64,000 nt of DNA, from the NCBI RefSeq assembly GCF_964340395.1, contig NC_135565.1:10367742-10431741 (forward strand), written 5' to 3'. The notes under the pieces are model-generated. The model searched no databases and was not told the DNA's origin. It worked only from the letters and a program-made list of their open reading frames with translations. A program made the translations under genes and the position numbers. This stretch comes from Glandiceps talaboti (Eukaryota; Hemichordata; Enteropneusta; Spengelidae). Of the stretch, positions 40,423 to 54,469 are shown piece by piece; positions within the stretch are counted from its first letter, which is position 1, and the number at the start of each line of letters is the position of its first letter.

Positions 40423-41185
40423 AGCATTTGGTGAGAAATCCTCCAGTTGGATTCGCAATTCTGTTTAATTTCAGTCCAAGTTGATCTATTCGGCGGAGAT
40501 AAAATACATAAGTCCCTAAATGCGCAAGTCCTTCGCGGTGTGGCGCTAATTGGCGATTGAATGAGATGGATGGGGTCCTAGTGGCGATTATGGCCAGTTA
40601 ACAACTATGTGTGAAGCTAAAAGCAAGACTCATAAAGTGACTAACATAATTGAATGGGTGGGGGACTTCTGTCACCAGCAGATAATAAATCAGTGGCCGT
40701 AGCTGACAGTTAGCAGCAAGATCGCTGCGTGGTGCGGTGTTTCTGTTAGTTTTGCTGCCACACTTGTCTGTGAATGTTAAACATGTTTATCTGATACTAC
40801 GACGCGTATCAAAACGGGACACGCTTGGACGAGTGTGTAACAACTCGACATACAGACTTTACAGTATGTAGTCACGCTGTGACACCCTGACTAGTGCGTT
40901 CTTCTCCTCGTGTGCGTGTCGGTGTGCAACGATTATAGTGTCGTTAATGTCAACTTTTTTTTTCTCTCGAAGAAAGTTGGAGATAAATTTTAGCGCAGAC
41001 TGAAGGCAGAAAATATCAGCAGACTACATTGAAATTTTGGCGGGCACAGCTCAGATGAATATGTATTGACGTGACAATGAAAGAGTTGTTGGGAAATGAT
41101 CACCAGGGAAACAAACGTAAAACTTTGGTGTACAATTGAATATTTTGCCTCAAATCTTAATCAATCATCACTTTCTGTGCACCCC

Positions 41186-41196
41186 TTTCCCGCCAA
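41186..41196 (+). promoter_or_regulatory. E2F-like site TTTCCCGCCAA
   Basis: Canonical E2F/DP core TTTCCCGCC, about 150 bp from a second E2F-like core in the same stretch. Confidence 0.3.
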
Positions 41197-41919
41197 TTTC
41201 AAGTTGACGACACGTTGATGACGTGAGAGCAGATGTCGCAACACGAGGAATGTTTTTGACGAGATGACAGCCTATACGCTTGTGTTACGGTCAGCAATGC
41301 AGACTGTCACTCACAACTTCCGTTGATTACACCTCTAGTGTGTGCGATCTTCTGTCTTTTTTTTACCCCCTCGCCTTCGCGTTTATCTTTTTAATTTGAA
41401 CAGTTATTATGTGTGCACCATCTGTTGTAGTGAAATCGAATCTCATCCGTCAAGGCAAGACCAACAACAGACAATGGGGGAGTTAATGAAAGATGTGGGA
41501 AGACACGAAGTCCGACTTCTTTAGTCGGTCACGATAGATTACACGCTAACACAAATCTTGTCACCAAAATGTCGTATCAAAATGCAAAGCCGTCATCAAG
41601 GTCTTTAAGGCTTCTGTCCCAGTATAATTGTATCGCTTTGTTTTTTATGCTCAAACACAACAAGGTAGACTTTTTCCCGCTTAGTAGAAAGCCAGAGTTC
41701 TATTGAACTTACTGGTCGTTATTGGTTGATAGTCTGACTTTTTTTGGACCGACGTGAGATCGCACAGTATCAACTGCTTCACATTGAAAATCTCACGTGC
41801 ATCGTAATTGTGATATTAGGCTTGACTAGTTCTCCCCCTTCCCCCTTCGATGTCTCTTTCTTCATGCCTCTGTACATTCGTCAATATCGGTATATGCACA
41901 GGTACACAGACAGCCAGTC

Positions 41920-42010
41920 ATACATGCATACATACATACATACATACATACATACATACATACATACATACATACATACATACATACATACATACATACA
42001 TACATACATG

Positions 42011-42094
<84 letters not shown>
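41920..42094. repeat. Compound (CATA)n(GGCA)n(GACA)n microsatellite
   Basis: About 20 CATA, 10 GGCA and 12 GACA units in series. The CATA-to-GACA order is shared with the array at 38989-39205. Confidence 0.97.
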
Positions 42095-43311
42095 AAAAGA
42101 CAGTTACTATGATAACTCAAAGAATTAAAAAAAGAACATAAAAGAACGATAAAAGAACGCAAAGCGAGCCAAAAGAACACAAAAAATAATGAAGAAGATG
42201 ACAAATGAAGTCCCATCAAACTCCTATTCATTGCCATTATGTTCTTTACGACACAATAACTAATATAAATCATTAAGCAACTTGTCAAATGACAAACAAG
42301 AGTCGGCTTAGAAAAAAGAGTCCTGTATGCATCATTAGATCCTTCTAATGGCTTGGTGTGCCATCTCCTTGTCATTGTACACACCTACATCAACCGGATA
42401 GTCTAGTCTTGCTGTATTCAATCGAGATGCAATTAACACAATTAACGGTCCCCAAGTGACCGACCCCACAGTTTCATTCCAGCAAAAGTTTCTAAAATAA
42501 TTTTTTTTTGGGGGGAGATTGTTTTAGTTCTTCTCGTATACCGGATGTTCTTTTCGTATCCCGTATGTTATTGTAATGTTGGGATATAAAATCTCTGCTA
42601 ATAACGCATGCGTAATCGAACATAAAGGACTCATTCAGGGTGTATGTTTTAGTGAGTATTTGTGTTAAATTAAGATGACAGTATGTATGCTATCCGCCTA
42701 TGTTTAATTTAACATGAAAGCAACCTCTGTCTCTATTCTGCACGATTTCGTCATCCTAGCAATTTCTAAGTTGAAAACACAAACACATCCGGGTTTTTTT
42801 TTTTCGTTTTCAATACAGAAGTATAGCGATAACTGAATATGTACGATTAATTGTGGGTTGACCATTTACATCGATAGGTAAATATGTTTGTGGCGTTAGT
42901 TGACAATCTTCTTTCTATAAATATATAAAAAAAGACAGTCTGGCTTTTCAAGGCTGCAAAGGAAATAGCGAGTGAAAAGGAAGTACAATAACGTTGTATA
43001 CTATAATAGACCTGGGATAGGCTTAATCGGTGTATGATTTGCCAAACTTTGAACGGTCCAAATAAATTAAAGGCGGGACAAATGCAAGTAGACGATGGCA
43101 ATTACGTTGACTGGAAGCAAAGAAGGTTATAGTATTGAATTGCTTTGAATAGAGGTATGGGAGAAGTGCTGTTGACCGATTGAACAAACACAGAGAAAAA
43201 AATCACTCGTGTATTAGTGAGTCAGCGTATTCAAAGCACTTAGAAGCCAACGGCTACAAAGAGAAAATGTCTTTGTCCGTACGTCTACACTGTCTCCCTG
43301 CTTTATCTGCG

Positions 43312-43342
43312 TTATTTGCACGTAAATTAATTGTGCAAATAA
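43312..43342. promoter_or_regulatory. Inverted repeat of octamer-like sites
   Basis: TTATTTGCAC and its exact inverse GTGCAAATAA are separated by 11 bp (GTAAATTAATT). Each arm resembles the POU octamer ATTTGCAT/ATGCAAAT, and the spacer holds TAAT cores. Confidence 0.4.
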
Positions 43343-43439
43343 AGTAAGCCTTTTATCCCGTGTTCGAAATCGCCAAAACCCCTATTCACTATGCTGGACC
43401 ATTCAATGCATCTGTAGGCTATCCATTTATAAGGACTTG

Positions 43440-43520
43440 GGTTTAATTAAAACACACACAATTAACGTGCACTTTTAATTAGCCGTCTCTGTACTAGGAT
43501 AATTCATTGTAATTGGCCGA
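43440..43520. promoter_or_regulatory. Cluster of homeodomain-type TAAT sites
   Basis: TTTAATTAAA, CAATTAACG, TTTTAATTAGCC, AATTCATTGTAATTGG within about 75 bp, in a repeat-free stretch with the octamer-like inverted repeat 100 bp away. Candidate enhancer 12.4 kb upstream of the start-codon exon. Confidence 0.3.
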
Positions 43521-45772
43521 TTGTGCACCCCAGCAGTGGCCTATTTTCTGTTCATCAAAGGTGCTCTTGTTGTGAGAATCAATGGACCTAGCATACTAAA
43601 CACGTTACCCATTCTATAATATTCTACTACTTTTTTACCCCGTAATGTAGCACTCGTCAGCACATGATATCTTTTGCAGCATTCATTACTCTCAACTTGT
43701 GAGTGAAAAGGGCCCATTAAAGACGACCCCCCTGTGTATGGCGAAGCAAGGCATCGGTTCGTTTCTCAACAACGCAGCCAATCACTTTATCTGTTGTCCG
43801 CCACAATACAAACTCTGACATAATTTGCTGTTTTTTTGCTACTTTATTTGCACAGTTATCGTTCTGTGTTTACTACCACTTGAAAATTAGTGGCTTTTGG
43901 CCTGGATTTACGTACTCTAGTTCACTGCATGTGGTACAAGGTGTTATATATACCTGTATAGTATACAGTTATTGATTCGCTTGGACGCTTTTCCCGATAA
44001 GAGAACACCAAACTGTTTGACGGTCGAGGTGAATTTTTTTCCCGAAGTAGTGAACGTTGACAGAATTCACGTTCATGTACATGATGTAATATTGACACAC
44101 TGGGTCAACTGCAGCAATCTCTAATTGTAAGACTGTACGAGTGCAATTCTGATATAATGCACAACGGTGACTGCAGTCAACGTCAGGCAGACAACATATT
44201 CACGAAGTACTCTGCCAATTCACCCGTCAGAATTTACCCGTCGGTCACTTTACTTATATCGTTTGGTGCATATACACAGCAAATAAACATTTATTGTTAG
44301 TAATCCTGTAATGAATTTCGTTTTACAGTTACACCGCGATTGTCCCACGTCATTTTTTTGAATCATGTAAAAAAGAACAGTTTGTAAAAGACCACGCCTG
44401 GAAAAGTCGCTTACATGATTTCGATGAATATCTAATCGTGTGTGTGTTTAAAAAAAACTTTACATCGAAGGCATGCCAGGTTTGTTGAGGGCATTTACCC
44501 TCTTTTCAAGTTATCACGGTTTAACGGCTTATGCATTGATAATCACACCGTGACTATAAAACTCCGTGCAGTTCAATGATTTCAGTGGAAGCGAAAAAAA
44601 CAACAAGGGGGGAACGGCTAATGACTGCAATTCCATAAGACGTTTAGTGAAGGAAACTCACCAATCACCGTAGATCAATTTTGGATCATCAAACCGGGTG
44701 ATACACCAAGTGATACGTTTCAATGGCTGACTGGAGGCTAAGAGCAGAAAGTCGATTTTTTTCGAATTCTGCTGAAATGTGGATGTATTTATTCATTGCC
44801 ACCTCAATGACTGCAGATGAATGTCAATGGCATTCATCTTATTTACACCCACATCAACTGTGTACCTTCACCGTACAACAGTGTGTGAGTTGTGTGGTGT
44901 TTCGTGTCACATTGGCTCCAGGGTTATCTCGATTTTTCACGCTTTCGGTTCAAGTTTATCTGACCACGTGAACATTTTGTGCAAACATTCATCAAGTTAA
45001 TACTCCGAGTGGCGCGCATAATACGAGGAAAAGAATGGTGTTCGCGACGACGCCCTCTAGTGGCAATACAACACACCGCAAAAGAGCACCGCGCTCTTTC
45101 AACATCCCCAAATACTCTAATTGGGGTGCAATAGCCACACAAAAATAGACTTATTGACGAAATAAATTTTGTTTAAAATTGCTCTAGTGTGACTCGTGTT
45201 AAAAACCCCATTACTCCGACCTCGGTGTCAACAGAGACAAACTCGTGACCTCATTGAGATCGAAGTGACCCTATCATACGAGCTCTAGCAAGACACTTTA
45301 ATCGTTCGTGGTTTGAAGATGCCGACAATTGAAAGGAAATAGAAGCATTGTATGCAGTGTACAAGTGCAGCCATGAGTGAACTATTGTCGACTGACGGGA
45401 CTGACCTAATGAATCTTTTAACTCTCTGCGTTTGATTTGCATATATAAACCGACCTCTGTACGATGATGGATAGCAACAGAATTGGGGAGAGATAAAAAC
45501 AACAACAACAACAAAAGAGCAACCACACAACCTTGTTTAAAAAATCCCCACTAATTTGTATTCAATTTAGCTGATTGGTGTTAACAGGGTAAAAACAAAG
45601 GAACTCGACAAACACTCCGATCCCATACTGATTCAATTAAGTCCGAGATTGATCCTCACCTGTCTGTTATGGCACAGACAAGTATTCTTGGCTAATGCGT
45701 ACATTCTGTGTAGTTCACAAATGCTGTTTTTAAAAAAAAGTTGTCTTGAGAGAGTATTGGTGTGACGTCACG

Positions 45773-45780
45773 AACATTTC
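45773..45780. promoter_or_regulatory. CRE palindrome TGACGTCA
   Basis: Perfect CRE within GTGACGTCAC. Confidence 0.35.
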
Positions 45781-47457
45781 CCTAAGTGGCCTTTCTTAAT
45801 TGCGAATTAGAAGAATATGCAAATATGTCAATTTAATACCATAATTACGACCACATTTATGTCTGACAATTAGAATCAAAATAACACTATACAGCTGTTC
45901 GGTAAATTTGCACTTTGGGGGGAAAATTACTTGAAATGTATTGGAATTGTTAAAAAGTTGTCGAATATTCAATAAATAGTATTTATGATACAAATAAGTA
46001 CGTAGTATTGTTTGGTGTAATTCTTGAAAGGAGGGCTTGTAAACAGTGAATTTCAGTATTGTCTCGTACAATTATTCCCAGAGAATACAAACAGTTCTAG
46101 TTCGTCCAGAGATAACTTCCAGACATTTGTAAATACGCGGGAACGGCCTTGACTATAGTTACTACACAACTATTTTCCGTTTTCTCCCCTTTCCTTTCCT
46201 TTGCGATATAATTTATTTATCAATTTGTAGCCAATTACTAATTTTATTTTTGGCGGGGAAATAAAACATTCAACCAAACAAGTGTAGTTTATGGCATGAT
46301 TCAGCAATGTCAATAAATCATGATCTCTCTGTTAACGTGCTGGATGTGTCTAGCAATTCAGATTTAATACAAAAAAATATTAACCCAACTTTAATGTGTA
46401 ACCTTTATCTGTTGAGTTTTCATTTCCTTTCGATTGTTGATGTGTTTCTTTTCACTTCTATTATGTTGATTTATATTTGTTGACTTGGTATTATCTTTTT
46501 TTTTCTTCATGTAACAGAATATCTTTAAAATCCACAACGTCAGTCCAGGTCCCGTGACAGACATATTTAGTCTATAAATTACCTATACTTTCACAGCAGT
46601 ATGTTTCACCTTCGTTACTAATTAACTCCTTCCCGGACAACTATAGTCTCTGAATACTTTTGGAAATGAAAAAATTCCTTTCTCTATTCAAGGTACACAT
46701 TTTTCTATTGACAACTGGTCGTGTACATAGGTAGGCAGCTGTCAGGCCGCTCTATCACATTCCTTACTAAGTGTTAAAAAAAATAAAAACAAAACGTATC
46801 CGGTATAGTTTGATTTAGACTTCTGACCTTTGACCTTATGACGAATACTCCCGCCAATTTGGTTTTGGTGGTAATGTAAAAAAAAAAATTGAACAACCGT
46901 ATGAGGTTAAGATACTGCTGCCGGCAACCATTGAAGTGTTTCATCATTTGTATGAATGTCAAACTGTTACACTTTTAAATTTTTTCAGACATATTTTTTT
47001 ATTGAACATTAGGTCTAAAAAATGTTTGGTTCCGGATTACCCGACCCCACCTAGTTTTTCACTGCCGACCATAAACTTTTACGTATTCGAGAAAAAAAAA
47101 AGAAAATCACGAAAATTGTGAAGTCTCCCAAGAAATGGTGGATGCAGAACTGACATCAACTTAAAAAGACAATATAAAACTATTCTTCCAATCTGTAATG
47201 GCTGTACATCTGATGGGAAGAAACCAATAACACAGAGACCATATGGAAAACAATGGAAAAACATAACTAACTGAGCTAGTCATATATGAATTTTTTTTAT
47301 AAAAAATAAAATAAAAAAATCTACCAACCCCACCTATTCTAAAATTGAGCGTAATCGGAACCACACAACTGTTTAGGCCTTACCATAAATAGACTGGACC
47401 ATTTTAAATGTTATTCTAATAATCTAGTTATAAATGTAGCCACGCTTAAATCAGACA

Positions 47458-47471
47458 GTTGTCATGGAAAC
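47458..47471. promoter_or_regulatory. X-box-like RFX site GTTGTCATGGAAAC
   Basis: Fits the X-box form seen upstream of many ciliary genes (half sites GTTGTC and GGAAAC, 2-nt spacer). Confidence 0.4.
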
Positions 47472-47555
47472 CAGTTTTAACTAAGTATGACGATAGTTAG
47501 AAAATTTCACGAGTTTATCCATTTAATTAAAACATAAAAAGACAATTTGAACCTA

Positions 47556-48690
47556 CGATAGACAATGTAGGTATACTATTATAGACTGTGTAGATATACT
47601 ATGATAGACTATTTTGATATACTATCATAGACCATATAGATATACTATGGTAGACTGTAGATATACTATTATAGACAATCTAGATATACTATGGTAGACT
47701 GTAGATATACTATTATAGACAATCTAGATATACTATGGTAGACTGTAGATATACTATTATAGACAATCTAGATATACTATGGTAGACTGTAGGTATACTA
47801 TGATAGACAATCTAGATATACAATGGTAGACTATATAGATATACTATGATAGACAATGTACGTATACTATGATAGACTATAGATAGACTATAATATACAG
47901 TGTAGTTATACTATGATAGAAAATCTAGATATACTGTGATAGACAATCCAGATATACAATGGTAGACTATATAGATATACTATGATAGACAATGTACGTA
48001 TACTATGATAGACTGTAGATATACTATGATATACAGTGTAGTTATACTATGATAGACAATCTAGATATACAACGGTAGACTGCGGATATACTATGATAGA
48101 CTGTAGATATACTATGATAGACAATGAGATATACTGTGATAGACAATGTAGATATAATATGATAGACTGTAGATATACTATGGTAGACTATGTGGATATA
48201 CTATGATAGACAATCTAGATACACTATGGTAGACTATAGATAGACTATGATGAACAATGCTGATATATTATGATAGACAATCTAGATATACTGTGGTAAA
48301 CTATATAGATATATTATGATAGACTATATAGATATACTGTGGTAGACAATCTAGATATAATGTCGTAGACTATATAGATATATTATGATAGACTATATAG
48401 ATATACTGTGGTAGACAATCTAGATATACTGTGGTAGACTATATAGATATACTATGATAGACTATATAGATATACTGTGGTAGACAATCTAGATATACTG
48501 TGGTAGACTATATAGATATACTATGATAGAATATATATATATACTATGATAGACTATATAGATATATTATGATATACAATCTAGATATACTGTGGTAGAC
48601 TATATAGATATATTATGATAGACTATATAGATATACTGTGGTAGACAATCTAGATATACTATAATAGACCATGTAGATATATTATGTATG
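47556..48690 (+). repeat. 23-bp minisatellite with higher-order structure
   Basis: About 50 units of 21-23 bp, core GATATACTATGATAGAC followed by TATATA, AATCTA or TGTA. Near 47640-47800 units alternate as a 44-bp dimer (21-bp TGTA type plus 23-bp AATCTA type). Near 48290-48660 they form a 69-bp trimer (CTGTGGTAGACAATCTA, CTGTGGTAGACTATATA and CTATGATAGACTATATA types). Confidence 0.95.
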
Positions 48691-49290
48691 CACTAGATAC
48701 ATATTTAAATCCACGGCTATAGGCCCAAAATACAAGTTCATGTATATTATTACAATTCTACATCCATACTGAAAATAAAAGCTTCAAGTACGAATCACCT
48801 GCCTCTTTCCTCTCAGACAGAGCACAGTCCAAAAATGCAGTAAGTTTTTGCAATGTGTTTTCATCGTCAGTACACATTAAGCTTATTTCTCTAAAGTTTT
48901 CATAGGATATTGGAGAATAGAAATAGACTTGGATTTGAACTGTTCGATTGGCAAAATAGCAGGAAAACCGGTAATTAATAAGTTAGGTGGACAGCATCCT
49001 ACAAGAAATGGTCGCCACAAATTATGGAATTAATTTAATGTTGTAAAGTACATCAATGCCACTTATCTCTACATTAAGTCGCTATTAGCAAGTCTTCAGT
49101 CGATTTCAACATATTAATGATGGGTTGGCTGCACTTGGAACAATTTCAACCTTAATAATCGCACCTGATACATTCTCAATTACATCATCGTCTCCCTTGT
49201 GACGCGGTCAAGAGCTTTCAAAAACAGACTACTATCTAGTAGAAATGGTAAAATCAATTTTCAAGAAACATGATCTTATCTTGAGTTTGT

Positions 49291-49557
<267 letters not shown>

Positions 49558-51120
49558 CAAGAGAAGGACATACATACATATTAAGAAGAAAGAGAATCCA
49601 GAAGCTTGAAATTACATTGGATACTTTATCTACAAATGTATTCAACCATAAGTTCAACCGATCCTCAAACCCCAATAAGACCACCAAAACCTGTGAGCCA
49701 GCTATATCAGTCAATATCAATTTCCAATTTCTGAAAAGTCTGATTGAAATAGTGGTGACATTGTAGCTTGAAATTCCGTTAAGTGACGTAATGACATATG
49801 ATGAGTAGACTGCGCTTATAATGACATGCGAAGACTAGATACTTTGGCCAGATTATGACTTATCTAATACGAGTGCTTTTAAAGGTTGGGGACTACGGGG
49901 GCTTGAAATACGTTACCTATTAATGAAAGATGTTTTTAGTCTCCCGTAAGAAGATTATTTGGTTGATCTAATGGATGCTCACCATGATCTGATGGTTAGT
50001 AATAAGCTAAATCTACCCGTCTCAGAAATTGTTTTGAAGACACGTGTTAGATCATATCACGGTATATAATCGCACGCCATAACCATTTCAATAAAGAGTC
50101 CTAGATCACTGAAGTATCTGTGACAGTATTCTGGCTGTCTGATTTGGTGGCGTGGGACACATTCTGTCACTGTTTTTTTTTGTTACCTTATGTTAACATC
50201 TATCAGAATCGCTCGCACATATGTATTATATTTTAATACGATGACTTTAAGTCTTAACATGATATAAACGCGGTCAAACAGAATATACTCGGTCCAAAGA
50301 AATTTGACACCATTCTGACGTGTCTGCAATAATTGCTGTCATCAGAGCGGAATGGAAGTTTCCACATTTTTGATATCAATGCGGGAAAAGACACAGTAAA
50401 CCATGAATATCGCTGATAGAATGGTCGTGGTAGCTTTTACACATGACTAGCAGTACACTTACTCACGTGTTTATCGACCAATTATTTAACACTTTAATAA
50501 AATGACATGACATCATTGTAATATGATTTTGACACCAAATGGCTGTCTTGACAGATAACTTTTGATTTATTGTAAAAAAAATACATGATCATATAGGTTA
50601 TCTGGTGTTTGGCAAATGAAGTGGATGGCGGAACAATTCATTGAATTGCAAAGCTTATGCGAGGGCAGTTGTAATCATAATGTTATTTGGGTGACTCCAG
50701 CCAGATATACATCTGTACTTAACAAAACACGGAGTTGCTAGTTATCTTTTACTCAGAACAGAATTTTGATGACAAAATTACTTTCTCTAATCAAATCTAA
50801 AATCTCCCAAAAATACATTATTACAGAAAAAAAAACATAATACATTTTTTGTTAAAATATGGCAAGTGAAAGAGTTGCTTTAAAATGTTTACCTTGCTAG
50901 CAATATATTACAGTGAAGGTGTCAATGTTGACAAAATTACACCTTTTACAAATTTGTTACCTAAGGTGGCAGAAATGAGAATTGCCTAGATGCTGAGATG
51001 TGCAACTATTTACAGATAACTGTTTCCATTTACTTACACGTAACGTTACTCCCTTATTCGTCATCAATTTGATCGGGCCGGTAATTTCATGTACACTTTG
51101 CACGTGAACGTTTTGGCCAG

Positions 51121-51125
51121 GCGCG

Positions 51126-51166
<41 letters not shown>
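51121..51166. repeat. (GC)7(AC)16 alternating tract
   Basis: Seven GC steps run directly into sixteen AC steps, a classic Z-DNA-prone sequence. Confidence 0.95.
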
Positions 51167-51167
<1 letters not shown>

Positions 51168-51509
51168 ACAGAATTGTAAATGTGTTATTATTTATTCCAA
51201 TATCATTCATCAAAAAATTAAAATTTGTCAGCGAACGAACAGACATCATTTTACCAACAAAAAATAATAATGTATTTGTCAATATTCTAATGTGTCAGGG
51301 CAGATTAAATTCTCACCCAGTGTTTATTTTATTTCACAGCCAGGCTTGTATGTTTGTAGTCTCTTGTTTGTGATTATTTACTCACCATAATTTAACGGTA
51401 AAAACTGCCTTAGTGTACATAAAAGGTACTCAATGCAACTTTTTGGGCACAGAGAATAACGTAAAGTGGTATTTCCTACATTAAGTAGTAGTTGTCGCCA
51501 TGTATTCGA

Positions 51510-51660
51510 CTCGCACAAGTAGGCGAGATACTGGAAGTTGAAATGATGTCATATCTCGAAGCTTATCTCACCAAATCCGGGATTGAACCCGAGGTCAGTA
51601 AAACCTATGTTATCAATCTTGTAAGAAGAGTCTTTCATTGTCATCCAGCCTCGATTCCTA
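51510..51660 (-). other. Possible tRNA-derived SINE remnant
   Basis: On the minus strand, GGGTTCAATCCCGG (about 51579-51592) matches a pol III B box (GGTTCRANNCC) and a tRNA T-loop, but the T-stem has a mismatch. I find no convincing A box, D-arm or acceptor stem. Could be a decayed SINE or chance. Confidence 0.25.
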
Positions 51661-53091
51661 ATCACCCTGACACTTTCCAGTCTCTGTCTTTCTTTTTAAG
51701 TTCACAGAGCAATTCCAATTAGTCCACAATTCATGGACCAACAAACCCAAAGTGATCGCGATCGTGTCGCGAAGTATTAGTCATTCTTATTACTCAAGAG
51801 CGAAGGCGATGCTAACATCGTGAAAACAGTCGACCCTGAACGGCTGCACTGTTTTTTTGTGTGTGTGTTGATTGCACTGTTTTTAGCGACCAATTCACTG
51901 ACAATAATTAGTCAATTGTCCACATTAACGTAAGTGACATGATGTGATGAGATAGTCGTATTTAATCCATCCGAAAACAAACCCGGGAAAGGCTAGACCA
52001 GAAGGAGACTCACTTGGAGTAATGAATCGACGAACTTATTAACACAGATGATCTGTCGTTACTATCGGTGAAATCGTCCTGGATTAGTATTTCATTACTG
52101 TTTTAATAATTCGTAATCTCGGTCTACACTAAATACTCATTTTTCTACTGTCACTCTAGGCTATATACCTTCACCTCGAGCTGTCAAACTTGTTTTGTTT
52201 GCGACGCCCTGTCATTCTCCAGAAAAGAAGATTTGATAGCTCCGAACTGACAACTTTAGACCTGTAGGAGAGAATCTGATGAAACCCAGAAGTGTGCGTG
52301 CGATTAGTGACAACAAGAAAAGCGTTGAAGTTATCATGTGGTTATTATCCCGTGCTTGTCTTAAGTACGTGGACGGTGTTGTGTACAGGGGTACAAGAGC
52401 CAAAGTAATTTGAAATGATAGGCACTCTCCCAGTTCAGTAGTATTATGTGTGAGGTCAACCCCAGTTTTTGGAACTTTTCTTGCGAACACATTGAGTAGT
52501 AGAGTTAGTGTAGCCATTTCTGAAACGCATCGCCGAGCAAAATGTTTTGAACAAAATTTTGAAAAACGTAAGATTATTCACTAAAGCTGTTAGCACAAAA
52601 TACAATCGTAGCAATTACCATTAGCATGAGGAGTATTAAAAAAACGGATTGAATTTTCAACTAAATTTGCACATCAGCAGACCTCGAGAAATGAGAATTA
52701 CCAATTTGTCCTAAGGCCAAATAAAAGAAATGGAGTGTTTCCGGTAACCCAACCGACTAGTTTAAGTTGCCGACCATAAACATTTTTTTTGAAAAATATT
52801 CAAACAAAAGGTAAAATGGTGAGAAGTTACTTCTATTTCAGTGTAAATATTCCAGTAAATATTGATCAATTCAATTTAATTCTTGTTAAAGTATCCATGG
52901 TCAATTCTTTTTTTTTAGAATCCAATTCCAGAGAAATCGAGGCTTCAAGTTCAATTTATACAGTCTGCATATTGTGTTCATTTATTTACATATGATAATT
53001 GTCTTCATTTACTTCTTTACACGTCATCAAACTATCACAGAAGTATTGTGACCAACGAGTGTCTCATATTTGTCTCTAAACAATTTCTCAA

Positions 53092-53104
53092 CATCAACAA
53101 CAAC

Positions 53105-53138
<34 letters not shown>

Positions 53139-53158
53139 AAAACAAAAACAAAAACAAT
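53092..53158. repeat. (CAA)n tract
   Basis: CAA units with one CGA interruption, grading into CAAAAA units. Confidence 0.95.
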
Positions 53159-53564
53159 AACGTTAAGCAAAATATAAATGTAAAACTCCGACCTACCTAC
53201 CCTATTTTCTGAAGTCAGGTTATCGGAAAACAAACACTTTTTAACAAATTTATGTTTGCCTTATCTACACGTGACTGTGTGTTTGAGTTTCTGTCTTATT
53301 TGTCAAATCCAACTTCTCTAATCACATATTAAATGCTTTTGTAGCCCTTGAGATCTTGTACCCGATAATATTGAAATTGTTGGTTTTTTTTTGTATAACT
53401 GTCATTGTAAGATACGACTTCGGGGTTAGTAAATAACATACTAATTGTTCCATGTAGCAGCTCTGTTGTGTTACAGATTTTTCGAATGTTAAGACCCAAA
53501 GGCAACTTTTTTGCAGACTGCAGTGTTACTGTAAAACAACGAGGACATATGGATGGCGGATGCT

Positions 53565-53578
53565 GTTACCCTGGCAAC
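53565..53578. promoter_or_regulatory. X-box-like RFX site GTTACCCTGGCAAC
   Basis: Two near-perfect X-box half sites (GTTACC and GGCAAC) with a 2-nt spacer. The best RFX match in the window. Confidence 0.45.
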
Positions 53579-54285
53579 AGTGCTGTTACTTGGAACAAAC
53601 TGAGGAGACGGTTGTGTTTTTCTTTTACACTGTACTTTATAGTGAAATGTTGCTTGAAGGGTTTCAAGACTTGTTCGGAAACTTAAAAACATGTTGAACA
53701 TTCATGTGAAAATAGCACAGGAACTATGCAAGACTTTGGAAAAGCGATTCACCGGTAAACAACTTTAAGTCTATTTGGTTACCATGGTGAAACAAATGAC
53801 ACATTTCAGCTTTCTTTGGTGATCAAATATCACTTTGGAATTTTTTTGAAATAATATGTTTACATTGTTGAGCTTCCCAGCACGCTCAAGGTATTGCCGT
53901 TGGTGGATCGAGGGTGGGAATATACTGCTAACCTAGATATTTTCACTACAAGAAAATTTTGCGATTTTACAGCCTTCAGCTAATTCTCAAGACTAATTTT
54001 TATGGTAGCTTACAAAAAATAATCATTTGTTATAATTGTACTGTATAATTATAAAATGTCTGAATGTGCGACAATATAAAGTTGCCTTGATCACGCTGTG
54101 TTGACTTGCAATATCTATCTTTCATTGAACCCGTCAATTTTAGATAGAGTACACACTTTATAATATCAGTACCATTTTATTGGCTTTTACTGTGCGTCCT
54201 TTTTGTAAGCTTATTTTTCAAGCTTCATCTACACGTTTTATGGTCAATCTACTAAGAATACATGCCTCTTGTGTTGTGTTATGTC

Positions 54286-54469
54286 GTTAGGTGTGGTGTG
54301 GTGTGTTGTGTTGTGTTGTGTTGTGTTGTGTTGTGTTGTGTTGTGTTGTGTTGTGTTGTGTCATATGTTGTGTTGTGTTGTGTTGTGTTGTGTTGTGTTG
54401 TGTCGTATGTTGTGTTGTGTTGTGTTGTGTTGTGTTGTGTTGTGTTGTGTTGTGTTGTGTTGTGTTGTA
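54286..54469. repeat. (GTTGT)n pentanucleotide tract
   Basis: About 35 GTTGT units with two CATAT/CGTAT interruptions (near 54361 and 54403). Same unit as at 8411-8486. Confidence 0.97.

Noticed and set aside
44931-44950. TTCACGCTTTCGG as a Pax6 paired-domain site
   Set aside because: Matches only the TTCACGC core; later consensus positions fail.
51579-51592. tRNA gene on the minus strand
   Set aside because: Only a B-box/T-loop-like segment with a stem mismatch; no acceptor stem, D-arm or A box. Kept only as a weak SINE remnant.
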